Source of the DNA: Deltaproteobacteria bacterium | Lineage (GTDB): Bacteria; Myxococcota_A; Polyangia; JAAYKL01 | Length of the DNA: 32,149 bases | Direction: 5' to 3' | Assembly (NCBI GenBank): GCA_030595125.1 | Contig: JAUVDV010000061.1 | Span: 1-32,149, forward strand | Shown here: one piece after another, positions 23,962 through 32,001 of the stretch | Layout: each line of letters begins with the position of its first letter | Numbering within the stretch: the stretch's first letter is position 1 | The notes under the pieces: generated by a model | Told to the model about the DNA's origin: nothing | Seen by the model: only the letters and a program-made list of their open reading frames with translations | Database searches by the model: none | Program-made: the position numbers and the translations under genes

Positions 23962-24480
23962 TCAATTTCCACCCACGCAGCAGAAGGGGGTGGCGGAAGG
24001 GCAGCCCAACTCGAAAGCCATGCCGGGGCACTCGCCCTCGTTAGCGGCGCAGGTGCCGCCAAGTGCGATGACGCACTGATCGTCCCCTATGCAACAGACT
24101 TCACCGACTTCGCAGTCTCCCTGGGGATTGTATCCGGCAACTCCGGCTTCGCACAAAGACTCGTTTGCCGCGCAGGTGCCCGCAGCTGTGCTCGGACCCA
24201 TCGTGACGCTGCAGGGATCGCCTTCGGTGTCGGTGTCGGAGTCAGTGTCCGTGTCCGAGTCTGTATCGGAATCTGTGTCGAAATCGCTGTCGGTGTCACT
24301 GTCGGAGTCGCTGTCGGAGTCGCTGTCGGAGTCACTGTCGGAATCCGAGTCCGCGTCAGTATCGGTGTTTGTCCCCGCGTCCCCCATGGGAGACGGGCTG
24401 TCGCCGGAGCAGGCCGCAGCCCACGCGCCGAGCACGGCCAGAGTCATTATGCAAAAAGCGATTCTGTACAGGTCTTTCAT
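23962..24480 (-). CDS. Cys-rich lipoprotein with Asp-Ser linker
   Basis: A 172-residue lipoprotein: signal peptide with lipobox AAAC (C24), a long Asp-Ser/Asp-Thr spacer (39-85), then a small domain built from two similar Cys-rich modules. Each has CAANE-x2-C near its start and a CC pair near its end (GEVCCIG and PFCCVGG), suggesting two disulfide knots of about 40 residues. AGGAGG precedes the ATG. No enzyme motif is present; this is probably a surface-displayed binding or structural protein. It shares its linker style with the lipoproteins at 1615, 2758 and 18667. Confidence 0.8.
   Translation of the reverse strand: MKDLYRIAFCIMTLAVLGAWAAACSGDSPSPMGDAGTNTDTDADSDSDSDSDSDSDSDSDSDTDSDFDTDSDTDSDTDTDSDTDTEGDPCSVTMGPSTAAGTCAANESLCEAGVAGYNPQGDCEVGEVCCIGDDQCVIALGGTCAANEGECPGMAFELGCPSATPFCCVGGN
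24226..24366 (-). repeat. Asp-Ser/Asp-Thr coding repeat (longest in the window)
   Basis: About 47 codons of nearly unbroken GAY-TCN/ACN units in the Cys-rich lipoprotein gene. One Asp-Phe unit interrupts the run. Confidence 0.85.
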
Positions 24481-24524
24481 GGTTCAGCCCTCCTAAATAA
24501 ATATGCGAGATACAATATCTGCGC

Positions 24525-24543
24525 CTGTCACTATAGGTGACAG
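24525..24543. promoter_or_regulatory. perfect inverted repeat CTGTCAC-N5-GTGACAG
   Basis: Seven-base arms with a five-base centre lie 45 bases upstream of the Cys-rich lipoprotein start and after the stop of the small membrane protein gene. No T-run follows on either strand, so a protein-binding site is more likely than a terminator. Confidence 0.4.
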
Positions 24544-24575
24544 CTGCAAGACAAAATGGTCCAATTAATTCGGCT

Positions 24576-24806
24576 CTACCAGCTATCCTGGTTGCCGGGG
24601 CGTCGAAGCAGGCTGGTAAAAATGGCGTACAGAAACACGATCACCGAGATGGGCCACGCGAGGGCGATCATTACACAAACGGCGATAAGGACCGAGGGCC
24701 GAAATCGCCTGCCGGGATTTCCTTCGAGTTCGGTGTCGAGATTGTTGATGAGGGTCCATACCGCGACAATCGCGCCTGCCAAAAAGTAAAGAAGGACATA
24801 GTTCAT
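24576..24806 (-). CDS. small two-helix membrane protein
   Basis: A 76-residue protein with two hydrophobic helices (about 3-20 and 37-63) separated by a short charged loop (NNLDTELEGNPGRRFRP), ending in positively charged residues. I chose the ATG at 24806, which has GAGAGG upstream at fitting distance, over a TTG 15 bases earlier. No family is recognised. It is divergent from bamB and about 250 bases away, so the interval between holds signals for both. Function unknown. Confidence 0.6.
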   Translation of the reverse strand: MNYVLLYFLAGAIVAVWTLINNLDTELEGNPGRRFRPSVLIAVCVMIALAWPISVIVFLYAIFTSLLRRPGNQDSW

Positions 24807-24969
24807 TTCAGTTCCTCTCAAATAATAACATGATCATCCGATCGTACCTTTTCAAGGGGGCAACGCTCGAATCTGCGCAGATGTTTCATATTTGTCACAA
24901 AACACTCGGTTTTTATCTGGAGCCCCGGTACCGGCGTTTACCCTTGCAGTTTACTCGGGCCTATGAAAC

Positions 24970-24996
24970 ACTGACCAAAATTGATTTCTGGTCAGT
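24970..24996. promoter_or_regulatory. inverted repeat upstream of bamB, operator candidate
   Basis: ACTGACCA (24970-24977) and its exact reverse complement TGGTCAGT (24989-24996) are separated by 11 bases, so half-sites lie 19 bases apart, close to two helical turns. It is 57 bases before the bamB ATG. The spacing fits a dimeric repressor or activator. A short T-rich stretch follows, so an attenuator hairpin is a weaker alternative. Confidence 0.5.
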
Positions 24997-25053
24997 TTTC
25001 TTCACTGAGATCGGTCGAAAAAACGATTCAGGCAAAATAAAAAAGGGACAAAA

Positions 25054-27060
25054 ATGAGGTTCGCAGAGACAGGGTTCAATTTAGAAGTTGATCTATCCAG
25101 AGGAAACGTTGAGAGGGTAGCAACTGACCCGAAAGACACCGAGCTTTATCTGGGGGGACTGGGAACAAGCGCCAAGCTGATGTGGGACAGGGTTCCCCCT
25201 GAAGCCGAACCCTTTTCTCCCGAGAATCTACTCATATTCAGCGCCGGGCTCTTGTGCGGCACGCCTGCTCCCGGTTGCAATCGCACCATCGTTTCCACCT
25301 TTTCTCCTCAGACCAAGTTGCTGGCGTATTCAATGATGGGGGGGTTCTGGGCGCCGGAATTGAAGCATGCCGGTTATGACAAGGTGATCCTTCGCGGCAA
25401 GTCCCCCGATCTGGTTTACTTGTGGATAAACAACGACAAAGTAGAAATACGCGATGCCTCCCATTTAAAGGGTAAGGGCGCTGTTGAAACTGCCGACCTC
25501 ATAAAAAAAGAGTTGAAGGAGCCGAAGGCCCAGGTGGCTGCCATTGGCATGGCCGGTGAAAACAGGGTCTATTTTGCTTCCATCGAGCAGGGCAGGTCCA
25601 GCGCCAGCCGGGGCGGAATCGGCGCCGTCATGGGAGACAAGGGGGTGAAGGCCATCGTCGTCCGTGGAACGAAGGACGTCCATATCGCCAAACCAGCCGA
25701 ATTTATGGAGCTTTGCAACTACGTATTGAAATACATTAAAGCCCGTGATGGAAATCCGATCCCGGGGGTAATGCCCATTTTGGCCGGGCTCGGGTCGCCG
25801 CAAGAGATGATTGTGCACGATGAGAAGTGGCACACCGAAAACTTCATGTGGGGGAATTCCCGCCTTCGAAGAAAAGGGTTCTGGACCGAGGAAGTCGCGG
25901 AAAATTGGACAAATACCATGGAGAGTATGCGGACGCGGCTGATCAGTTGCTACAACTGTCCCATGAAATGCGGGGCAACAATTTCCCCCCCGGGACTTCC
26001 GACATACATGATGAAGTGCTTCTCCAAGCTCACCTATACAATGGGGGCCATGTCAGACCTTGAGTTTGGTTTGAGGATCGCTCAAAGCGCTACGGAATAT
26101 GGAGTGGACGGATTCTCCGCCCCGCAGGTCATGGCCTTCGGCCTCGAGCTTCTCGAAGCCGGAATTCTGACCGACAAGGACTTCCCGGGGATGCCCGACG
26201 ATAACGAGGGGAAATTCTACTGGCTACTCGATAAAATCGTCCGGCGCGAAGGGATAGGAGATACCCTGGCCAACGGCACTCATTGGGCGGCCGAACAAAT
26301 TGGTAATGGCGCGCAGGAATTCGCTCATAACAACATCAAAAAACTCGAGCAGCTGCCTCTCAAGCTGGGAATGCTGAATCCTATTTATTTCCTCATGTAT
26401 TCTACCGGCGAGAAAATAAACATCACCCAGATTGAAGGTAATTTCCCCCAGGCGCCTTTCGCCACCAGGGAGGAAAGAGAAGAGTTCGTAAAAGATTGGC
26501 CCCACGTTCCCGATGAGAAGTTCAAGGAGTATTTCGTTGAGTGGGAACAGCGCGGAGAGAAATCAATTCCATATTACCCGACACCTGACGCAACCTGTGA
26601 AATTGTCAACTGGCAAGAGCAGATGCACTACATCGATGATTCCCTCGGAATGTGCGCCGGCCTGTCGTCATTCCCCCTGAAGCCTCCGTATCATATACAC
26701 AATTTGCCGACTTTCATCTCGTCCGGGGCCGGGATCGATATGGACAAGGACGAACTTATTCAGATAGCCAAGCGGAACCGGAATCTGGTCAGAGCCCTCA
26801 ATGTAAGAAAAGGCATGAGAAGAGCAGATGAGAAGCCCCCCGAGGACCACTGGAGGAAGAGATTTCCCGAGCTTGAAACCGAACTCATGGATACATATTA
26901 CAAATTCAAGGGATGGAATAGCCAGGGTATTCCTACAGAAGAATCTTTAAATGAATTGAGCCTGGATTACATCAGCAAGGACTTCATTCAAAGAGGCATC
27001 TTGAAAGATGGCGAAGACGCTCCTTCCGGGGAGACTTCGACGGAAAAAGAGCAGAAATAA
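25054..27060 (+). CDS. bamB: class II benzoyl-CoA reductase catalytic subunit BamB (W-bis-pterin)
   Basis: A 668-residue member of the tungsten aldehyde:ferredoxin oxidoreductase family; Geobacter metallireducens BamB is of similar size. It reduces benzoyl-CoA to cyclohexa-1,5-diene-1-carboxyl-CoA at a W-bis-metallopterin, without ATP. The Fe-S ligands CYNCPMKC (C299, C302, C306) and a distal Cys in LGMCAG are present. E251 (QE-MIV), H260 (KWH) and C322 (MMKCF) fall at exactly the residue numbers I recall for the active-site Glu, His and W-ligand Cys of the solved BamB structure, which separates it from ordinary aldehyde oxidoreductases. The following genes bamC-bamF complete the assignment. 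AAGGGA lies before the ATG. It leads the operon and is separated from bamC by about 15 bases. Confidence 0.93.
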   Translation: MRFAETGFNLEVDLSRGNVERVATDPKDTELYLGGLGTSAKLMWDRVPPEAEPFSPENLLIFSAGLLCGTPAPGCNRTIVSTFSPQTKLLAYSMMGGFWAPELKHAGYDKVILRGKSPDLVYLWINNDKVEIRDASHLKGKGAVETADLIKKELKEPKAQVAAIGMAGENRVYFASIEQGRSSASRGGIGAVMGDKGVKAIVVRGTKDVHIAKPAEFMELCNYVLKYIKARDGNPIPGVMPILAGLGSPQEMIVHDEKWHTENFMWGNSRLRRKGFWTEEVAENWTNTMESMRTRLISCYNCPMKCGATISPPGLPTYMMKCFSKLTYTMGAMSDLEFGLRIAQSATEYGVDGFSAPQVMAFGLELLEAGILTDKDFPGMPDDNEGKFYWLLDKIVRREGIGDTLANGTHWAAEQIGNGAQEFAHNNIKKLEQLPLKLGMLNPIYFLMYSTGEKINITQIEGNFPQAPFATREEREEFVKDWPHVPDEKFKEYFVEWEQRGEKSIPYYPTPDATCEIVNWQEQMHYIDDSLGMCAGLSSFPLKPPYHIHNLPTFISSGAGIDMDKDELIQIAKRNRNLVRALNVRKGMRRADEKPPEDHWRKRFPELETELMDTYYKFKGWNSQGIPTEESLNELSLDYISKDFIQRGILKDGEDAPSGETSTEKEQK

Positions 27061-27076
27061 AATGGAGGAACATGCT

Positions 27077-27622
27077 GTGAGCGGTCACAAGAAAACCAAA
27101 ACAGTCAAGACAATAAGAATTGATGTTGACAAATGCAATGGTTGCCGGGCATGTGAGGTAATCTGCTCCGCCTTTCACGCTTCGCCGAGGTATAGCAGCA
27201 GCAACTCGGCAAGATCTCGCATTCGCGTAATTCACGATCCATTGAGAGATATCTACGTCCCCGTATACGCGGGTGACTATTCAATGGCCGAGTGTGCGGG
27301 CAGAGACAAATACACAATTGACGGGAAGGAATACGACGAGTGTGCCTTCTGCAGGGCCTCCTGCCCATCCCGAGATCTTTTCAAAGAACCCGATTCCGGT
27401 CTCCCCCTCAAATGCGATATGTGCGAATCCGATCCATCACTTTCGGAGCCCATGTGTGTGCAATGGTGCCTGGCTGATGCCCTGGTTTACGAAGAGAGGG
27501 AAGAGGAAGTAGTAGAAGAAGAACAGCAAGAGGAGATAGAGATTGGATTGGAAGCCATGGCAAACAAACATGGCGTGCAGAAGGTAATGGATACTCTCGC
27601 CCGGATGACAAAGAAGGCCTGA
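27077..27622 (+). CDS. bamC: benzoyl-CoA reductase Fe-S electron transfer subunit BamC
   Basis: A 181-residue ferredoxin-like protein that docks on BamB and passes electrons to it. Four Cys clusters are visible: CNGCRACEVIC (C20, C23, C26, C30), CAFCRASC, CDMCE and CVQWC, enough for three or four [4Fe-4S] centres in the DMSO-reductase-subunit-B style. The C-terminal tail is acidic (Glu-rich) and probably helical. I prefer the GTG at 27077, with GGAGG (27064-27068) 8 bases upstream; an in-frame ATG at 27062 would overlap that site and add five residues. The bamD ATG follows three bases after the stop. Confidence 0.87.
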   Translation: MSGHKKTKTVKTIRIDVDKCNGCRACEVICSAFHASPRYSSSNSARSRIRVIHDPLRDIYVPVYAGDYSMAECAGRDKYTIDGKEYDECAFCRASCPSRDLFKEPDSGLPLKCDMCESDPSLSEPMCVQWCLADALVYEEREEEVVEEEQQEEIEIGLEAMANKHGVQKVMDTLARMTKKA

Positions 27623-27625
27623 TTC

Positions 27626-28786
27626 ATGAAAACCGATGAAACAGTAGCCCCCTTCGCAGAAGTAATAGATGAGATAAAGGAGGCTAGCAAAGAGGTCTTC
27701 AACTTATGCTATCAATGCGGAAAATGTGATGTTGTTTGCCCGTGGAACAGGGTCAGAGATTTCAGCATGCGCAAGATTATCCGGGAAGCCACCTTCGGTT
27801 TGACCGAGATTGAAAGCGAAGACATCTGGCGTTGCACAACCTGCGGAAACTGTCCCGAAAAATGCCCACGGGGAGTCAAACAAATAGATCTCAGCGTGTC
27901 CCTGCGCAAGCTTGCTTCCAACTATGATGTTTTCCCGGCGTCTGTCCGTTCTGCCGTGGCCGTCAGAGCCAGCCTTCGCACCGAGGGAAACCCCCTGCAC
28001 GAAGAGCGGGAAAAACGGGCTGACTGGGCAAAAGACCTTTCCGTGAAACCGTTCACCGAGGGTATGGAAGTTCTGTATTTCGTGGGCTGCTATCTCAGTT
28101 ACGACCCGCGATTAAAAAAGGTGGCCACCGCCACGGTCAATATCCTCAACAAGGCAGGGGTCGATTTCGGAATATTGGGCACCAAGGAGAGTTGCTGCGG
28201 AGAGAGCGTCCGCAAGACCGGCAGTGAGGACGTATTTAAAGACCTGGCCAGGGAGAACATCAAGACGTTTATTGATAATGGGGTCAAGAAGATGATCGTT
28301 TCTTCCCCTCATTGTTACGAGACCTTTAAAAACGAGTACCCCGAGTTCATGGTGAACTTTGAAATAGTTCATATGTCCCAATTTTTGTCCGAACTCATCA
28401 GGGATGGGCGACTCGAGATCACCGGCGAGTATGAAAAGAAAGTGACCTATCACGATCCGTGTTACCTCGGGAGACACAACGGCGTATACGACGAGCCCCG
28501 AGATGTTCTGACCGGGATACCCGGTCTCGAACTGGTTGAGATGGCGGATTCGCGCCAGGATAGCCTTTGCTGCGGCGGCGGCGGCGGCAGAATCTGGATG
28601 GACACGGAAAAGGGAGAGCGCTTCTCCGATCTCAGATTGGAACAGGCCAGAGATATTGGGGCGCAAGTGCTTGCGACCGCCTGCCCATACTGCATCACCA
28701 TGTTCGAAGACAGCAGGCTGAACCTGGAGTACGAAGAAGTTTTGGAAGTTAAAGACATCACTGAAATTGTCGCGGAAATGATCTAG
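27626..28786 (+). CDS. bamD: benzoyl-CoA reductase subunit BamD (HdrBC/HdrD-like)
   Basis: A 386-residue fusion of an HdrC-like ferredoxin domain and an HdrB-like CCG domain. N-terminal clusters are CYQCGKCDVVC (C28-C38) and CTTCGNCPEKC. The C-terminal part has two full CCG motifs, ending in ESCCGES...SPHCYE and LCCGGGGGRIW...CPYC, the signature that binds the non-cubane [4Fe-4S] clusters of heterodisulfide reductases. In the Bam complex it is thought to carry electrons between the flavin subunit BamE and BamBC. Only three bases separate it from bamC, showing one transcript. No membrane segment is seen; the complex is soluble. Confidence 0.88.
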   Translation: MKTDETVAPFAEVIDEIKEASKEVFNLCYQCGKCDVVCPWNRVRDFSMRKIIREATFGLTEIESEDIWRCTTCGNCPEKCPRGVKQIDLSVSLRKLASNYDVFPASVRSAVAVRASLRTEGNPLHEEREKRADWAKDLSVKPFTEGMEVLYFVGCYLSYDPRLKKVATATVNILNKAGVDFGILGTKESCCGESVRKTGSEDVFKDLARENIKTFIDNGVKKMIVSSPHCYETFKNEYPEFMVNFEIVHMSQFLSELIRDGRLEITGEYEKKVTYHDPCYLGRHNGVYDEPRDVLTGIPGLELVEMADSRQDSLCCGGGGGRIWMDTEKGERFSDLRLEQARDIGAQVLATACPYCITMFEDSRLNLEYEEVLEVKDITEIVAEMI

Positions 28787-28820
28787 GGATTTTCAAGACA
28801 TCTGAAAAGGACCAAGAGAA

Positions 28821-31800
28821 GTGAAAAACGTGCCAGTCGAAGGAAATTTTGGAGATGTAATGGTCGTCGGTGGGGGGATCAGCGGTATTCAGGCCGCTCT
28901 TGATCTTGCCATCGCCGGTTTCAGGGTTTATCTGGTCGAGAAAGGACCGAGCATCGGCGGGCATATGGCCCAGCTCGACAAGACCTTTCCCACCAATGAC
29001 TGCTCAATGTGAATACTTTCACCCAAACTGGTCGAGGTCGGCCGGCATCCAAACATTGAGGTTCTGACATACACGGACGTTGACGCAGTGGACGGGGAAG
29101 CAGGAGATTTCAACGTAACCCTGACCAGGAAGCCCCGATACATCGACGAGGACAAGTGTACGGGTTGTGGGACCTGCACAAAATACTGCCCCAAGGTGTA
29201 CCCCGATCAATTCAACCAGGGAATATCCGATAACAAGGCCGTCCATGTATACTTCTCCCAGGCAATTCCCCTCGTCGCGTACATTGATGAGGGCTGCCTT
29301 TACCTCAAAGACGGAAAGTGTGACATCTGCAGGGGCGTATGTAAGACCGGCGCCATCGATTTCAAACAGACTGCTGAAAAAGTAGAAGTAAACGTAGGGA
29401 CGATAATCCTGTCTTCAGGCATCCAGCCGTTTGATCCGACAGAGGTAGAGGAATACGGCTACGGAAAGATGCAGAACGTGGTCACCAGTATGGACTACGA
29501 GCGGCTGCTGTCCGCCACCGGGCCATACGAGGGTGAGATACTGCGTGGTTCAGACCAGAAACACCCCCAAAAGATCGCCTGGATCCAATGCGTCGGTTCC
29601 AGACGGGTTACCCCGGGCGAGAACAGCTACTGTTCGGGCGTATGCTGCACCTACACCCAGAAGCAGGTGATCCTGACAAAAGATCACGGAGAAGAGACAG
29701 AGTGTACGGTATTCCACAACGACATTCGATCTCATGGGAAGGATTTTGAACGGTACTACCAGAGAGCCGAACAACTTCCCGGAGTTCGGTTTATCCGAGG
29801 TTATCCATCAATCGTGAGGGAGGACCCGGAAACCAGGAATATCTTTTTAAAATATGCAACGAACGACGAAGGCGTAAAAGAAGAAGAATTCGACATGGTG
29901 GTATTGTCCGTCGGATTGAATCCTCCTGCGGACAATGAAGTTCTGGCCGGGAAGTTCGGAATCGGGCTCAATTCACACGGGTTCAGTGAAATAGAGACTG
30001 AAAATCCGATGAAAACCACCAGGCCCGGGATCTTCGTGAGCGGAGCTTTCCAGGGTCCTACCGACATCCCCGAGGCGGTTTTTTCCGCCAGCGGGGCCAG
30101 CGCGCAATGTGGTGAATTCCTCGACTACAGGCGGGGGAGGCTGTCTCGAGAACGGGTATATCCACCGGAGAGAGATGTCTCAAAAGAAGAACCCAAAATT
30201 GGCGTCTTTGTGTGTCATTGTGGAGCCAATATCGGGAGTGTGGTCAATGTTCCTTCCGCAGTCGAAGATGCTCTGACCTTGCCCAATGTTGTCTACGCCA
30301 AGGAACAACTGTTTTCATGTGCCACTAATTCCGCCCAGGAAATAACCGACCTGGCAAAGGAGAAGGGGCTGAATCGGGTGGTCATCGCAGCCTGTTCCCC
30401 CAGAACCCTCGAACCGTTATTCCGGGACACACTTCGGGAGGCGGGGCTCAATCCCTATTACTTCGACATGGCGAATATCAGAGAGCATTGCTCCTGGGTC
30501 CATTCCAAGCAGAAGGAAGAGGCCACCGAAAAGGCAAAGGATATCATCCGGATGTCTGTGGCGCGAACTCGCCACCTGGAGCCGTTGCAGGAATTCGATC
30601 TATCGGTAAACAAGACGGCCCTGGTGGTCGGCGGCGGTGTAGCCGGTATGACTTGTGCGCTCTCCATCGCCAACCAGGGACATGAAGTTTGCCTGGTGGA
30701 AAAAGATACAGACCTGGGGGGAATGGCGAAAAGAATTCCCACTACCCTGGAGGGGTTGGATGTCAATGCATATCTGCGTGATGTTATCGGCAAGGTTTAT
30801 GCGCACCCCCTGATACATGTATCTCACGACGCCACCATCACAGACGTTTCCGGTTATGTGGGGAATTTCATAACGACGGTGGAGTCCGAGGGAAGAATCA
30901 ACAAGATAAAGCACGGCGCGGCCATCCTCGCTACCGGAGCTGACGAATACACACCCACCGAATACCTTTATGGACAGGACGACAGGGTTCTTACCTCGGT
31001 TGAGCTGGGAGAGCAGATCGCTAGGGGAGACGAAAAGATCGTCAATGCGCAGAGCCTGGTGATGATCCAGTGTGTCGGCTGTAGAAACGAAGACAGAAAC
31101 TACTGCAGTCGGGTTTGTTGCAGCCATTCCGTCAAGAACGCACTGAAATTAAGAGAGCTAAACCCCCAGATGGCCATCTACATTCTCTTCCGGGATATGA
31201 GGACGTATGGGTTCAACGAAGATTATTACCGGGAAGCGTCAGAGAAAGATGTAAGGTTCATCCGTTATGAGCCCGAGGACAAGCCCCAGGTGGAAGCTGT
31301 TGAAGAGGGAGGCAAGTCTATTTTAAGAGTAACCGTCCCTGATCCTATTTTAGGTCAACGGCTTGAATTAGATGCCGATGTTCTTTCTCTGGCTGCCGCT
31401 GTTATTCCCTCCGCATCAACCAATGAAGTAGCCGGGTTTTTCAAGGTAACTTTGAGCCCGGATGATTTTTTCAAAGAAGCACATGTTAAGTTAAAACCTG
31501 TTGAGTTTGCTGCAGACGGCGTTTATCTTTGTGGAACAGCTCACTATCCTAAGCATATACAGGAAACGATTAACCAGGCTTATGGCGCTGCCGGCCGGGT
31601 CTTAACGCTTCTCTCACACGATACAGTTGTAGCCTCAGGTTCTGTTTGCGAGGTAAAAGAGAACGATTGCGTATCATGTGGGGCATGTATTACAGCTTGT
31701 ACCTATGGTGCGATAGAGTTTAGAGATACGCCAAAAGGCAAAAAGGCCTGGGTTAATCCTGTTCTTTGTAAAGGAGACGGTGTTTGTAACGCAAAATGTC

Positions 31801-31910
31801 CAACAAATGCTATTGTACTAAAACACTTTACAGATGAAGAGCTCTGTAGCCAAATTGATGCGGCGGTTACAGATGAAGAGATCATACAACAAATTGATGC
31901 GGCGGCTTAA
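28821..31910 (+). CDS. bamE: benzoyl-CoA reductase subunit BamE, HdrA-like selenoprotein (UGA read as Sec)
   Basis: One 1029-residue gene read through an in-frame TGA at 29010-29012 (residue 64). Upstream and downstream frames join as [16 protein letters not shown], where HdrA proteins have Cys in place of U. Order of domains: FAD-binding [11 protein letters not shown] (about 15-50), Sec64, a ferredoxin site (C112, C115, C118, C122), a second Cys group (C158, C166, C169, C173), the HdrA signature region ([21 protein letters not shown]), a second FAD site [11 protein letters not shown] (about 605), then two C-terminal ferredoxin sites ([11 protein letters not shown] and [11 protein letters not shown]). 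It thus holds two HdrA-like modules. It is the probable flavin-based bifurcation centre of the Bam complex. The last 600 bases have much lower GC than the rest. Confidence 0.92.
29010..29012 (+). other. selenocysteine codon (UGA) of bamE
   Basis: TGA lies in frame between two halves of one HdrA-like protein. The residue aligns with the conserved Cys in the DCSxC-I-L-x-PK motif of HdrA. Both halves keep the same frame and conserved flanks, so a frameshift or decay is unlikely. Confidence 0.92.
29028..29045 (+). promoter_or_regulatory. bacterial SECIS hairpin of bamE
   Basis: CTGGTC (29028-29033) pairs with GGCCGG (29040-29045), six pairs including two G-U, around the loop GAGGTC that starts with G. 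The stem begins 15 bases after the UGA and the loop starts 22 bases after it, within the range of known bacterial SECIS elements. Confidence 0.65.
31320..31910 (+). other. low-GC segment at the 3' end of bamE
   Basis: Hand counts of 60-base lines give 55-57% GC at 30541-30720 but 37%, 42% and 35% at 31441, 31741 and 31801. Third codon positions turn to A/T at about the same point, while the protein frame continues without a break. Confidence 0.75.
31830..31907 (+). repeat. 39-base tandem duplication at the end of bamE
   Basis: Two 39-base units (31830-31868 and 31869-31907) share ACAGATGAAGAG and CAAATTGATGCGGCGG at equal spacing. They code the repeated TDEE...QIDAA ending of BamE. The TAA follows the second unit. 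Confidence 0.85.
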
Positions 31911-32001
31911 GATGAAAAGAAGTATACGAATAAATAAAACCCAGATAACTAAAAAAGTGGATAACTATCAAAGGGGTGACTAATAATGGAGGTGGCAACG
32001 A

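Noticed and set aside
24525-24543. Resemblance of CACTATAGG to a phage T7/SP6 promoter core
   Set aside because: Only the last nine bases match and the rest of the phage promoter is missing; the match arises from the palindrome.
24930-24960. Sigma54-like GG/GC pair upstream of bamB
   Set aside because: The gap between GG and GC is 11 rather than 10 bases and the flanking consensus is poor.
24830-25057. 75-codon frame running into bamB
   Set aside because: It covers the bamB leader with its palindrome and ribosome site, has no ribosome site of its own and no recognisable features.
29088-31910. BamE as a 940-residue protein starting at 29088
   Set aside because: This start lies inside the HdrA fold, removes the FAD-binding N-terminus and the Sec motif, and has no ribosome site; readthrough of the UGA gives the full family length.
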